64,000 nt of DNA, from NCBI GenBank assembly GCA_039519185.1, contig CM076846.1:186729068-186793067 (forward strand), given 5' to 3'. Numbering within the stretch: position 1 is the first letter of the stretch; each line of letters starts with the position of its first letter. This stretch comes from Astragalus membranaceus. Taxonomy: Eukaryota; Streptophyta; Magnoliopsida; Fabales; Fabaceae. The position numbers and the translations under genes were made by a program. The notes beneath the pieces were generated by a model. That model was not told where the DNA came from. It searched no databases and was given only the letters and a program-made list of their open reading frames with translations. Of the stretch, positions 30,799 to 43,068 are shown one piece after another.

Positions 30799-33700
30799 AT
30801 CGAAGTGGAGGTTAACCGCAAAGGAGACAGCATCACGGAGGCTCAAGGCTTCAGCTACAAGAGGGGATGAAGCATAGAATCTAGTGGTTGCAGCTGTAAG
30901 TAATTTCCCCTGAGAATCTCTGCATATAATTCCTGTATGTCCCTTGCCTGTTGTGTGTTCAAATGCTGCATCAACATTAAATTTCACAAACGGGTCACGA
31001 GGTGGTCTCCATTGAGATGGAGAGGCCTGCAGACATACCTGCTGTATCATTGATTCATGATTGGTATTGTTGATTTTGATTGTTGTTGCACCTAAGAACT
31101 CATAACAGAGTGATTTGATCTTAAGAAGAGCACTTAGAGGATTGGGAGCTTTGTTATTAAAGACTTTGTCATTCCTAGCATTCCAAATAGTCCAAAGAGT
31201 GAAGTAAAGCCACGAAGCCAGGTTGTCTTGTTGAGTCTTAGGAGCCTCTAGGGCATTAATGATCCAATTTTGGATTGTAGTCAGACCAATAGGAGTTGGG
31301 GGGCTGAAAAACTGAAGACCAAACCATAGGGGTTTAGTCCACTCACATAATAGAAAGATGTGTTCCAAAGTTTCAGGTTCTTTCAAGCAGATAGGACAGA
31401 CATGTGAAATAGGAATTCTTTTCCTGCATAAATTCTCTCTTGTTGGAAGAATGTTTTGGCACATTTTCCAAATGAAATGTTTGATTTTATTTGGAACTCT
31501 AGCCGACCAAATCATGCTCCAAATTTTTTCATTAGTAGAAGAGGAACTGCTTGGTTTAGGAACTAGGTTAGGAGGATTATCAAGAAGCGCCCTATCAAGA
31601 AGAGCCCTATATCCTGATTTAACTGAATAGGAACCATCCTTGCTATGAGGCCATATAATATTGTCATTCTGAGCTGACCAAGAAATTGGAGTTTTAACTA
31701 CCTCAATTGCACTTTCTAGTCTAAGATTCTGCCTTAGAAGGTTGAAATCCCATTTCCTATTAGCATCCATCAACTCAGACACCTTTGTTGCAGGGGCATT
31801 AGGCTTCAACAGAGCTTTTTCCCCTGAGCTCAGCCAATTATCACTACTGATATTAATAAGAGACCCTGCACCCACTGACCATCTACCAGAAGACCTTAGG
31901 AAGTCTCTTCCTTGAGAAAAACTGTTCCACACCCAAGAGGCAGCCCTAGGAGTGGATGCCTCCCAAAAAGAGCCATTTGGGAAATAGATGGATTTTAGGG
32001 TTGATGCCCAGTAGGAAGTAGGATCATTCACCAGTCTCCAAATCTGTTTTGTGAGTAGGGTAGTGTTCAACTTGCTAAATTCTTTAAAGCCCAATCCACC
32101 CTTTTCTTTTGGAAGGCAGAGAGATTCAAACTTTTTCCAATGAATACCATTATATTTACCATTTGATTTCCACCAGAATTTAGCCACTAAAGAGGTTAGA
32201 GAGTCACAAAAGGTCTTTGGAAGAATTAGGATTGACATAATATAACTAGGAATAGCTTGAATAACCGATTTAACAAGTACCTCCTTCCCTGCTTGGTTCA
32301 AGAGATTCCCTTTCCAGCCTTCTAATTTATTGATCACTTTGTCCTTGAGCCAAGATAAATTCTGAATTTTAGAGCCACCCCATTCAGCTGGAACCCCAAG
32401 GTAGTGTCCAGGAGTAGTCCAAATTGGGATATTAGAGATAGAAGTCACACTATCCTTGAGATGTTGAGATACTCTACTGCCACAAATAATCCCAGATTTT
32501 GCTATATTGATTTTTTGCCCAGAAGCACTAGTGAAGAGATTAAGGGTCTTGATGATTTGATAAATATTATCCTTGTTATCCTTAAGGAAGAGGATAGCAT
32601 CATCAGCAAAGAATAGATGTGTCAAAGTAGGGGCTGAAGGAGCTAGCTTAATTCCTTGCACTTCTCCATTATTTGAAGCTTGTGTAATCAATCTTGAGAG
32701 AACATCAAAAACCAGAATGAAAAGGTATGGAGATAGAGGATCTCCCTGTCTCACACCTCTTCTAGGATAGACCTTCCTTGAAGAGAATCCATTTATTTGG
32801 TAAGAATATGATACAGAATTGACAAGAGTCATTATAGATTCTACCCACTCCTTCTGAAATCCATAGGCCAGTAGAACTGATTGTAAAAACTCCCAGTTGA
32901 CCCTGTCATACGCCTTGTTCATATCAAGTTTAATTGCTATTCCTTTTCCTCCCTCACCTTGCTTCTTCTTGAGAAAGTGGAAAGCTTCATGGGCTACAAT
33001 TAGTTATCTTGTATCATTCTTCCACCTACAAAGGCGCTTTGTTGGGGAGAGATTAGTTTGGCAATTATGGGCTTAAGTCTTGCCACATAGATCTTAGCTA
33101 TAACCTTATAAAGGAAGGAACAGCAACTAATCGGTCTTAGTTGGGAGATGGATTCTGGATTAGGAACTTTTGGGATCAAGGCAACATTAGTAAAATTAAT
33201 TTCATCCCCTAGAGTACCTTTAGTGAAGAATTCAGCTACAGCCTCAAACACTTCATTCTTTATAGTCTCCCAATTTTTCTGGAAGAATAAACCATTCAAA
33301 CCATCTGGGCCTGGAGCCTTGTAAGCACCCAAGTCAAATACAACACTTTCCACTTCCTTGAAGGTAACTGGCTTTAGTAAAGACTGGTTCATATCAATAG
33401 AGACTGAATTTGGAATGACATTAAGATATTGCTCTATTTGAGAAGGTTGCTCAGGGGAGTACAGGTCATTATAGAACTCCCAGATCCCATTCATAACATC
33501 TTGCTGCCCCTCCAGCCAATTTCCAGTTAAGTCTTTGATTCTAAGCAGTTTGTTTCTGTCTCTTCTCTGTACTGTAGATGCATGGAAGAATTTAGTGTTA
33601 TTGTCTCCCCAATTTAGCCATTTTACTCTTGATCTCTGACCCCAATAAATTTCCTCTTGTTTCCACAGGTTATCAATATCTTTCTTGGCATAATTCACGC

Positions 33701-34663
33701 ACTTCCAATCCGTAGCTGCATGAGGCTTATTAAGCTCCACTTTTAACTGACAGTTGAGCTTCTTTATCTCTTTTGAGGCATTTCTGAAATTCTTTTGGTG
33801 CCAATTCTTCAGGTGTAAAGTACAGGACTTTACCTTCTACTGCCAAGTCTTCCATGGTTCATCAAGAGAAGGAGTGGACCACCCCTTAGATACTTCCTCT
33901 CTGCAATCTTCATGTTTTTCCCAAAAGGATTCATATTTGAAGGATCTACCACTTAGAATCGGGGGTTTCAGTTTAAATATAATAGGGGAGTGATCTGAGT
34001 TAACAATAGGTAATGCAGTAGCCAAGGCATGAGGATAAATAGCTCTCCAAGTGTAGTTTGCAAGGACTCTATATATCTTCTGTCTTGTAATAAAACCATC
34101 TCTTGGGTTACTGAACCAAGTAAATTTGCAGCCTTGTAGCTTAAGATCCATTAAACCCGTGTCTTCAAGGAAATCTTTAAAGAGCCTCATTCTAACGGGT
34201 TCCACAACATTCAACCCATCCTTCTCAGAATTGCTGATCATTTCATTAAAACCCCCAAGCATGCCCAGGGGTCATTATTCTGTGGCTTAAGTCTAGCAGT
34301 TTTAGCCCACAAGTTCCTTCTATTTGCAAAGGTAGGATTGCCATAAATGAAGGACATTTGGAAGCAGTGGCCTGATCTCCTCTCTTTGATTGATGTATGG
34401 ATGTAGTTTGAGCATGATTCCAAGATTTGAACTTGAAAGTGGTCATTCCAGAGTAGACAGAGGCCACCTGAGATGCCTTGTGATTCTACATAAAAGAGAT
34501 GTTGGTACCTAAATCTTCTTTTAACTTTCTCAACCTGATCCTTATGGGCTCTGGTTTCCATAAGGAATATTATGGCCGGCTTGTAGTCCCTAATGAGACT
34601 TTTAAGCTCTCTATTTGTCGAGGACGCCGCCAATCCTCGACAATTCCAGCTTACACAGGTCAT
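30799..34663 (-). pseudogene. LINE ORF2: endonuclease, reverse transcriptase and first half of RNase H
   Basis: This polyprotein nicks target DNA and reverse-transcribes the LINE. It starts at 34663 with the endonuclease opening (C-V-S-W-N-C-R-G-L), then M-E-T-R and S-D-H-S-P-I. The RT part has A-P-G-P-D-G, L-R-P-I-S, a D-M-N-K-A-Y-D-R-V-N-W block and the catalytic F-A-D-D. A thumb region follows, then a C-x2-C...H-x4-C zinc-binding region (C-P-I-C-L-K-E-P-E-T-L-E-H-I-F) and the RNase H start F-N-V-D-A-A-F. The frame is broken near 34250 (endonuclease), 33837-33740 and 33000 (one base lost after M-I-Q-D-N), and the gene is cut by Athila at 30798. Domain order and zf-RVT region match plant L1 elements. 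Confidence 0.9.
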
Positions 34664-34853
34664 CTTGAGGTTGGGGGCATGGGATGGCCCGCCTCCTCAG
34701 CCTCAGATAGGTATTTTGTATCATTATCATAAACATCAGCATTGTAGTTACCAGAGTGATTGATATTTCCTACTGCATTGCCTTTTTTTGCTCTTTTTGA
34801 TGTTGTTTCCACCATTGCTTTGTTGTAATCTAGATCTCTTTTTTTTCTCAGAT

Positions 34854-36452
34854 TTAGCCCACTGTACAGAGTAATTGCAAGCTCAGCTTCAGCCTCTTGT
34901 TGCATTGTGTAGTTACCTTCTGCGACTGAGACTTCTTAGGTGGATACTCAATAAAGTAGTCCTGTTTATCCTCTTGAATGAGCTTAGGAGGAGCTCTGGG
35001 GAGACCACAGAAGGCATTACTGAACTTTTGATCCCTACTCCTGCTCTCACCAGAGATCATTTGATTGTAGAGTGCAGGATTCTCTCTTAGGGTAAGAAGT
35101 TTAATGTTATCTCCCACTTCCTCTTCAAGCTGTGGGTTGTTTAATTGTCTTGGAATTGCTTTACCAAGTTGAATCCTAACATTTTGCATTATTGCCTCAA
35201 TATCCTTATCTGCTTTGTTTTGTTCAGCTTCTTCTAGCTCCTGAAGTTTCTTCCTTCTAACCTGCAGATCAGCTTTGACCTTCATTTGTGCATGATGGAT
35301 TTCAATTAGGCTCTCATGAGGAGTATCATATAAACTGTACTGCTTCTGTAAATTTCTGAACGCAGCTAATTCTTCATCATCAAGATAAGCTTCATAGGGC
35401 ATTTCAGGATCTTCTTCAGGTATATCAGATGGGTGCTCCATCAGAGCTTTGTTACTTGCATTTGTGTCTTTTTGAGGCACACCAAAAGGAACTGCAGTAG
35501 ACACTGTTTCATTTGCACAGTTTGCCACCATTTCAGCCCATTCCCTTCTAACTTTTTCTCTGACTGTTTCTTGATCCTCATCTTGTGCTTCATGTGTTTC
35601 CTGATGGTTCTTAGGTGCCTCCTCTTTATCATGCTTAGCTTGAAAATTATGAGCTGTATTTTTTGTTGAATCTCCATTACTCTGTTTGTGCTCCCTGAGA
35701 ATGGCTGTGATTGATTTAGAAGGTTGGGTTTGGATTGCTTGACTATACTTTGGAATAGAGCTGCAATATGGTGACATTAATCTAGGTATTTTACAGTATT
35801 TCTGTTCATGCCCCATGCAGCCACAGTTGTAACATAGATCTTGCATTCTCTCATACTTGTAGTGGACCCAAACCGTAGGAAGCTTTTGTCTTGGGATCCA
35901 ACATCCAGCGGGTATAGGTTTTGTAACATCAATCAGAACCCTAGCTCTTAGGAAGGTTCTAAGCACTCTTCCTTCCAAAATAGCATCCTCAATACACAAC
36001 ACTTTCCCTACTTTCTGAAATATTGTTTGACCATTAGAAATATTCAAATACTCCATAGGAAGATTGTGGATCTGGATCCAAAAAGGGTTCCAATCAAAAA
36101 TGATTTCATCTGGTGTTATAGTTGGATTCCAATACTGAAGACACATTAAATGATTCATAAAGTACCATGGTGCTCTATTCATGATTTCCTTGCAGTCCTT
36201 TTCTAACTCAAAGGTGAATAAAAATTTATTCTTACCCATTTCTGATATTTGTAGATTTTGAGCTGCAGACCAAGCTTTTGCTATGATACTCTTCACTGCA
36301 GCATTGTTTTGAGATTTGTTTGAGTATAACTACCCTACTAGAGTTCTGTTTGCAAGATCTACATTGCCTACACCCGCAGGAACCATTGGCTCACACATTT
36401 CTGCTGAGCTTACACTGTTCTGGGCTGGTTTTCTCATTGAGCTTGACGCCAT
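34854..36452 (-). pseudogene. LINE ORF1 with DUF4283-like domain and zinc knuckle (nonsense codon)
   Basis: This is the nucleic-acid-binding ORF1 protein of plant L1 elements. The likely start is the ATG at 36450-36452 (M-A-S-S-S-M-R-K-P). A TAG at 36330-36332 interrupts the frame 40 codons later, and the frame continues open from 36296. The middle has a DUF4283-like fold (F-L-F-T-F-E-L-E-K-D, A-P-W-Y-F-M-N, W-I-Q-I-H-N-L-P). Then comes a CCHC knuckle C-Y-N-C-G-C-M-G-H-E-Q-K-Y-C and a long acidic, coiled-coil-prone tail. A 190-bp gap separates it from ORF2, as usual for L1. Confidence 0.88.
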
Positions 36453-36990
36453 GTTGAACCTGTATAGAAGAAGAATCCCAGATTAACGCGAGTTGCACAC
36501 TCACGATAGACCGCTGTTAACAATCTTTCTGAAGGTTCATTCGTTAAACAGAGAAGCAGTTCCTTATATGCTTGCTACCATTAACGACTGCTAGATGTAT
36601 TTGAGAATGGGCTTTGTATTTTGTAGGTATTATGTGGTTGAGAAATTGTGTGTTTGTGGGTTTTGAGGGTTATTGAGCAGGGGTTTGAAGCGTTCTCTTT
36701 TTTAGGGTTAAAAGTCGTTGTTCGTTTGTGTAATAGATTGTTTCCACTAGACCAGGCTACAGAAAATAGATGTTTATTTTGAAATAAAGAGGAGCCAGAA
36801 CATTTATACATGCAGTATAGATGCAGTATTAGAAAATGGTTGGAGGTATGGATTAACGAAGGTTGGTAGAGATGAGTTATGGCAATGGGTAATGAGCTGC
36901 AACAGTAAAGTTTACCTCCTAGAAGGAAACATAACCCTTGAAGGGAACAAAAAACCCTAAACCCTAACAGAGCTATGAAGGGAACTTTTA
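36453..36990 (-). other. LINE 5' untranslated region
   Basis: About 540 bp lie between the 17-bp target duplication and the ORF1 start. It includes a GTTAGGGTTTAGGG-like tract on the minus strand near 36950-36970. An open frame of 142 codons (36581-37009) runs across the LINE end and has no recognisable domain, so it is not called. Confidence 0.6.
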
Positions 36991-37007
36991 CGTGCCAAGC
37001 CTTATTC
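36991..37007. repeat. Target-site duplication of the LINE, right copy
   Basis: Exact match to 6602-6618. Confidence 0.95.
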
Positions 37008-37267
37008 AATCATGCCTTTTTTTCATCATGCTGTGCAAGCCTTATTCAATGGCCTTTTTCATCATGAGCTGAATTTCAAGCCCAATGTTTCTTTTGCTAA
37101 TGACACCCCCATTTTGCTTCAAGCAACTCATTGAAACAATTTCTTTATTTATGTCCTTTCCTACAAAATAAATAGCAATTTGAGTCACTTATTTATTTAG
37201 ATAATAATCATTGCTCCAAAAATGGCCCAAAGATATCTATAAAAATGCACTAAATTAGAGTTTATCA
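37008..37267 (-). repeat. 5' LTR of the non-autonomous element, part 2
   Basis: The remaining 260 bp of the LTR begun at 5569, ending TTTATCA on the plus strand (TGATAAAC on the minus). It matches 2424-2690. Tat protease sequence follows at once. Confidence 0.88.
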
Positions 37268-39600
37268 GTAAACGTGGCCTTAACCTCGGCTACACCGACC
37301 ACCACAAATCGACCTCCACTATCTTTTGGTGATGACGAGCTTATAGATGGGAAGGCCAACAAACATGTACCCCTCATAATCTCAGCTGTCATTGCCAACA
37401 AAGAAGTAAGAAGAATCTTGGTGGACCAAGGAAGCTCATCTGACATCATTTTTGTCGATCTCCTTGACAGAATGGGGATCGACAGAGAGGAGCTCACCCC
37501 TTATCGAGGAACAGCCCTATCCGTATTTAATGGATCCCGGACAAAGCCTCTTGGCCATTTGGAATTAATGGTTTCCTACGGAGCTGAGCCAATTATGAGA
37601 ACCATCAAAACCAAGTTCCTTATACTACCTTGCGAATCCATCTACAATGTTATCATTGGAAGACCGACGTTAGGAAGGCTCGGAGCGGTAACGTCCACCA
37701 CGCACTTGAAAATGAAGTTCCACTCTCTCTGCAATAACGTTATTACTTTAAACTCCGACCTAGAGTCTGCTTCCAGGTGCTTCTTCTTATGGACCAAGAC
37801 CGAGCAAAAAGCTTTGGAAAAGGAAGGGGTTCCCCTTCCCAATAGTCCTTCTCCCAAACGGAGCAAAGACCGATCTACCGAGATAAATGCAACGGACATT
37901 GACGCAAGGTACGACCCTGATAGCGCGGATGATCAAGATGATGACGAGATGGCAAAAGCGCTCAAAAGAAAAATGAAAAGACCCCAACCCAATGGGGAGT
38001 TCATCGAAATACAGCTCGGCGAAGATCCCTCCAAATCCATCAAGATCGGAGCCGATTTATCTAAAGAGGTTAAAGGGAGTTCATCGAAATACAGCTCGAC
38101 GAAGACCCCTCCAAATCCATCAAGATCGGAGCTGATTTATCCAAAGAGGTTAAAGAGGATTGAACCCAATGTCTCCAAGAGCATGCAGACATCTTTGCCT
38201 GGTCTGCAGAGGACATGCCCGGGATTCCTTCGGAAGTCGCTTGCCACCAGCTCGCAGTTAACCCAGGAGCGAAGTGGGTCGCCCAAAGAAAACGGGCCCA
38301 GTGTAGCGAAAAAGCCAAGGCCGCGGAGAATGCCGTGGACGATCTCTTAAAAGCGAACTTCATTTCTGAAGTCAAATACACGCCCTGGTTATCAAATCCA
38401 GTGCTAGTTAAGAAGAGTAACGGAAAATGGCGCATGTGCATAGATTACACCGATTAACAAAGCCTGCCCAAAAGACGCTTTCCCTGTCCCCAGCATAGAC
38501 CGACTCGTAGACAACGCTTCGGGCTTTCGATTGTTGTCATTCATGGATGCATATTCTGGGTATAACCAGATCGCCATGTTCCCCCCGGACCAAGAAAAAA
38601 CTGCTTTCATGACCGACCAAGGTAGCTTCGCTTATCGCGTCATGCCTTTTGACTTGAAAAACGCAGGAGCTACGTACCAGAGGATGATGAACAAGGTCTT
38701 CCATGAACAAATCAGCAAAAGTGTTGAAGTTTACCTCGACGACATGATCGCCAAAAGTGAAAACGATGACAAACACGTCAACGATCTTAGGGTGATCTTC
38801 TTCGAAGTCCACAAAAATAACATGAGATTAAATCCAGAAAAATGCACCTTTGGGGTCCGAATTGGGAAATTCTTAGGTTTCTACTTAACAGAAAGAAGAA
38901 TCGAAGCAAATCCAGATAAATGTCGATCCGTAACAGAAATGCGAACTTCTACGACCAAAAAGGAAGTCCAAAAACTCAACGGTATGATCGCCGCCTTATC
39001 TTGTTACATATCAAATGCGTCATTCAAATCCCTTCCCTTGTTCAAATTACTTAAAAAAGAGGAAGAAGAATTCAAATGGACCGCCGAGCAAGATAAAGCC
39101 TTGAACCAGCTCCAAAGAGCCCTCTCCGAACCTCCAATCTTGACTACACCAGGCAAAGGTGAAACTTTGTACTTACATCTTGCCATATCGGAGGAAGCCT
39201 TGGGGGCCGTTCTTGTGAGGGAGCTAAAAACAGGACAGAGCCCAGTCTAAGCTCTACACGGACCACAGAGTCGCTATCAAAAGGTCGAAAAAATTGCCTT
39301 GGCCCTCATCATCGCAGCCCGACGTCTACGACCTTACTTCGTCACCCATCAGGTGGTCGTACGGACTAATTACCCCATCCAACAAATACTTCATAGACCC
39401 GACCTCGCAGGTAGAATGATCAAGTGGGCAGTAGAGCTATCAGAATTCGGAATCAAATACGAAGCCCGAACGGCTATGAAAGCACAAGTTCTGGCAGATT
39501 TCATGGCAGAAATGACACCAGCAAGCATCGAAAACGATAACTGGATCCTACACGTCGATGGATCCTCCAATCCAAAGGGAAGTGGCGCTGGGTTAAGATA
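37268..39600 (+). pseudogene. Tat pol: protease, reverse transcriptase, RNase H (frameshifted, truncated)
   Basis: The protease begins near 37330 (L-S-F-G-D-D-E-L) with D-Q-G-S-S in place of the usual D-S/T-G and I-I-G-R-P-T. An 80-bp duplication (37995-38154) shifts the frame before RT. RT continues in another frame from about 38215 (A-K-W-V-A-Q-R, W-R-M-C-I-D-Y-T-D). One lost base near 38453 moves it again to the frame with F-M-D-A-Y-S-G-Y-N-Q and the catalytic Y-L-D-D-M. RNase H continues through 39250 and 39299-39540, then the archaeal-type RNase H of Tat begins (V-D-G-S-S-N, G-S-G-A-G). The reading stops at about 39595, where the Ogre-like LTR joins. Integrase is absent from the window. 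It is clearly inactive. Confidence 0.9.
37995..38154 (+). repeat. 80-bp tandem duplication in Tat pol
   Basis: Units start GGGAGTTCATCG at 37995 and 38075 and differ at only a few bases. Eighty is not a multiple of three, so the duplication itself breaks the frame between protease and RT. Confidence 0.88.
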
Positions 39601-41230
39601 AAATCCCTCGTTTGCCACCCTACATTCCAAAGTCATGGTACTCCCAACTAATTGTTTCCTCTACACCCCTTGCTGTTTTCATCACTATACAGGGGCAGAC
39701 TATTCACTGGTAGTCTAAATCGGGGCAGTTCCACATTTCTTGAGCTGGGAAAAACCTACCTTTCATGACTTTGGGGAAAACCTACCATTCATCCCATCAC
39801 GTGTCATATCTGTCTTACCAAGTCAACTGATTCAGTCATCCATATTTGCACTGCTCTACATGTCTACTAAACAATGCTTCAAAGAGAGAGAACACAAGTT
39901 AATAATGTGACGCTGAACACTCACTCTGTTAACTTTGTGGACCTAAAATTCAATCAATCATGGGACACCGTAAGGGAAGATCAACGTGAACGAGTCTGTA
40001 AATACAGTCAAGTACGGTTGCACATCAGTGACTGTAAATAACAACCTTGAGATTGACAAAGCTTGAATTCAAATAAAATCCAGTTTTTTCCAAGAAACGA
40101 TTATTGCAAAATATTCACTTCTGTGCCTCCTGCATCAAAAGCCTCATCTCTCATCATTACAAAAATCTTTCTGCATCATCAATAAAATCATAGCATAAAT
40201 CATCCCGCCATACAACCATGCACCCAATAAGTGATGATTCAAAGGCATCCACTTCTAAATTTCTCGCAAAAAAAAAATCTTTTTCTCATCTCAAAAACCG
40301 CAAAAATGCATCATCAATAAATCATACCATACATTTCATTCCACCATGCAAACATGCGCCTACCATGGCACCTGCATCAATGCATTACATTTGCATTTGC
40401 ACGTCATCTGCACTCACATATACTACTTATCAATTTTTTCGATCAGCTTCAGTATTCACAATTCATGGGCCTTTGTAGTTCATTTGTTTCCACATTGCAC
40501 ATACATGACATTGCATGCATGCACACACACGATTTTTTTTACTTCGATAGACGTGCCAAGCGCCGGTCTCGTCGTTGCTAAAAATGTTTCTACATCACAA
40601 ATTATATCATTATACCATGCATTCACGTGTCTTCCTTTATCCACCATAGCAGTTGCATCAAAGCGTTACATTTGCATCATTCGCATTTCATACATTTATC
40701 ATGTACCAAGAAAAGAGGCAAAAAAAAAGGAAAAGAAAAAAAGCGAAAAAAGCAAATAAGAAAAAATCTCATTACATTCATTCATTCCACTTAAAATCAA
40801 TCATTACAGATGCATACATTACAGGCATATGACCCATTGCTCTCTAATCGACTTCAAGTGTCGATCCTAATTACCTCCACTTCTTAAGTCAATGTGACAA
40901 GCGTTGAATCTTATATCAAACACCAGATCGCAGTGTTAGCACAGAGTCTAGCATAGATCCTTCAGACCAGTTTGGTCCATCAGTTCAGTTCGAATTAACA
41001 CGTCAAAACGATGGCTTCGAACTCTACCTTCAGATCTTAATGTCGCCACTAAGCGCGGTAGATCCTTCAGACCCCCAGAGGTCCTTCAGATTAGCTGTGT
41101 CTACCTAAGACATAGTGGACATCCTTCGTGGTCAACATATCAGTTCTAGATCTGATCTTGACCCTCACGACCGCATCGACGTAGGTCACCCTCAGACTGT
41201 TTTATTAGTACCATAGCTAGTTGCAGTCCA
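39601..41230. other. No gene seen; left part of the Ogre-like block
   Basis: AT-rich DNA with many CATCA/TTCAT words. There are short open frames at 40218-40760 but none shows a domain or codon bias worth calling. Confidence 0.5.
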
Positions 41231-41450
41231 TCAGACCATTTTGGTCCATCAGGTCCAGGCAGCTCTTCAGACCCATCGGTCCTTCAGTTTAATTCAAATC
41301 AATGCGCCAAGCATCGGCTACGAATTAGACCCTCAAATCATTATGCCGACACTTCAGGGCATCGATCCTTCAGACCCACAGTGGTCCTTCAGAGCCCCAG
41401 TGCTCCTTCAGACCCTCAGTGGTCCTTCAGAGCCCCAGTGCTCCTTCTTT
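41230..41450. repeat. Degenerate CCTTCAGA-type minisatellite
   Basis: Units like GTGGTCCTTCAGAGCCCCAG alternate with GTGCTCCTTCAGACCCTCAG. The same array reappears at about 49948-50035, linking the two sides of the copia insertion to one repeat unit. Confidence 0.75.
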
Positions 41451-41679
41451 ATTCCTTTCTCGTCGATGCGCCAAGTGTTAACCATACGTGTAAATTCTCA
41501 AAACCCCCAACTTTCCTCTAAAAAGGACAAAATTAGCGTCTGTCTTATCTTTATTTCTATTCCTACTATTACAATCAATCTTTGTTACAAAAAGGAGGTA
41601 CAACCAAAGAAGTCAACTTTGTTACACATCTGGAAAAAAAAATACAAAAAAGTACAAAAATTAAAAGTAAAATAAAAAT

Positions 41680-43068
41680 AAAAGAGAGGGCAGAGGCGCC
41701 TCTTGCTGGCAGCAGCATTTGAGGAGTGGAGCCAAGTGTTCCTTCTCCTTGCTCCCTTGTTTTTTTTTTCAAATCAGCAGCAACCTAGCAGCTTTGGGCA
41801 GCACCTCCTTCGCTGCCTTGTCTCCTACAGCTCTGCTCCAATACCATCCCTACAAAAGGATAACAGCAAAATTTGTCTCAGTGTGCTGAGGGACTGTATA
41901 AAAAAGAAATCAAACCAGAAACAAAGGGGGAGAAAAAAGCAAAAAAAAAGAGTTAATCAAAATCAAAAGCAAGAAATTGGGAAACCAAAACAGAAACAAT
42001 CAAGCCATAACGAAGCCACAGAACCATCGTGCACCACCACCTCTTCACCGTAACCCACTGTCTCTCCCTCCTCATCATCGTTCCCTTCTCACAACCACCA
42101 CCCCACAACTACACAGCAACCACCCTCACAACCACAACAACAACCCAATAACCACCACTCCTCCTATGGCCAACAACCACCACACCGCCGTCGACCACCG
42201 TAGCCAGCAAACCCACACAACACAAATCTAAAAAGAAAAAATGGAAGATCCGTGAGAACCAGAAGGAGAGTAGGGAGGAGAATCGAAAGAAAAAAACACA
42301 AAGTAAAACGTAGCACTTACCCTCAGATTCCGACAACCGTAGACGGTGGCCGTTGGCCGTGAATCGTCAAAGTCACCGTCGTCTCCTCGTTTCGTCCCCT
42401 CATTGTCGCGTCGCACCACTATTGAAAGCCCCTTCAGTCTCCTCCCCTACCGTCGTCAACCCCACCGCCGCACCGTTGTCCTTGCCGTCACTGCCGTTGC
42501 TATCACCGCCGTAGCCACCATCGCAGAAACGGGGCCGTCCTCCCTCGCCTCCGCGTCCGTACGCGCGCCTGTCACTGTCATAGTCGCCTCATCGGTTCTT
42601 CCACCGCGCCGTCCCTCTTTTTTCGGTCTTCTTCCTCTTCTCCTCGCTTCCTTTCTGCTCGCGGATCTCCCTCCGTCGTCGCTCTCTTTCTCTCAACCGG
42701 CTCACGCCGCTCTCTCTCTCATGGCGGAGGTAAGCTTTCTCTCTCTCTCTCTCTCCCGTTTTCTCTTTCTCTCTCTCCAGAAAATTGTTTCTCTCTCCTC
42801 AAACTCCTTTGTGGTGCGGCGCTGAGGTAGTGAAGATGATTAGGGTTCTAGCAAACTAGCAAATAACTCATTTCCCTTTAAATATGCCTTCCTTTTTAGT
42901 CTTAATTTGTTTTTTAGTTCTGATCATTTCCTGCACCCCTTCGTTTAGTTCATATAACTCCCTTTGAAGCCCATAATTCATGTGTTGATAAAAACTGGGC
43001 TCTGCTTTACGCACCCCCCCCCCCCTTTTTAATACAATACCACTGTTGTTAGTTGCACCCCTTGTATT
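41680..43068. other. No supported gene; CT-rich low-complexity DNA
   Basis: CAC/ACC-rich and CT-rich DNA with a (TC)n run at about 42736-42755 and a poly-C run at 43011-43025. The open frame at 42346-42825 is Ser/Pro/Val-rich because of base composition and has no domain. Confidence 0.5.

Larger units (their letters stand above)
6619..36990 (-). mobile_element. Plant L1-type LINE, split by the Athila element
   Basis: On the minus strand a 5' untranslated region (36990-36453) is followed by ORF1 (36452-34854), then ORF2 with endonuclease, reverse transcriptase and RNase H (34663-30799, continued at 7250-6975), a 3' untranslated region, and a poly(A) tail seen as T's at 6619-6628. Exact 17-bp target duplications flank it. 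Without the Athila insert its length is about 6.8 kb, near full length for this family. ORF1 has a nonsense codon and ORF2 several frameshifts, so it is dead. Confidence 0.93.
2146..37267 (-). mobile_element. Non-autonomous Athila-like LTR retrotransposon inserted in Tat
   Basis: On the minus strand the order is 5' LTR (37267-37008, interrupted by the LINE, then 6618-5569), primer site (5562-5548), short degenerate gag/protease region (5366-4332), a noncoding stretch, a polypurine tract at 2691-2702, and a 3' LTR (2690-2146). LTR ends read TGATAAAC... and ...ACGCAACA in that orientation. No RT or integrase is present and the internal part is only 2.9 kb, so it would have depended on a relative. 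The 3' LTR lacks the 774 bp corresponding to 5569-6342, and the outer gag is cut at the same point, so a deletion removed the original left junction. Confidence 0.85.

Noticed and set aside
42346..42825. 159-codon open frame as a host gene
   Set aside because: Composition is driven by CT/CG-rich low-complexity DNA; there is no domain, and it lies in the Ogre-like block.
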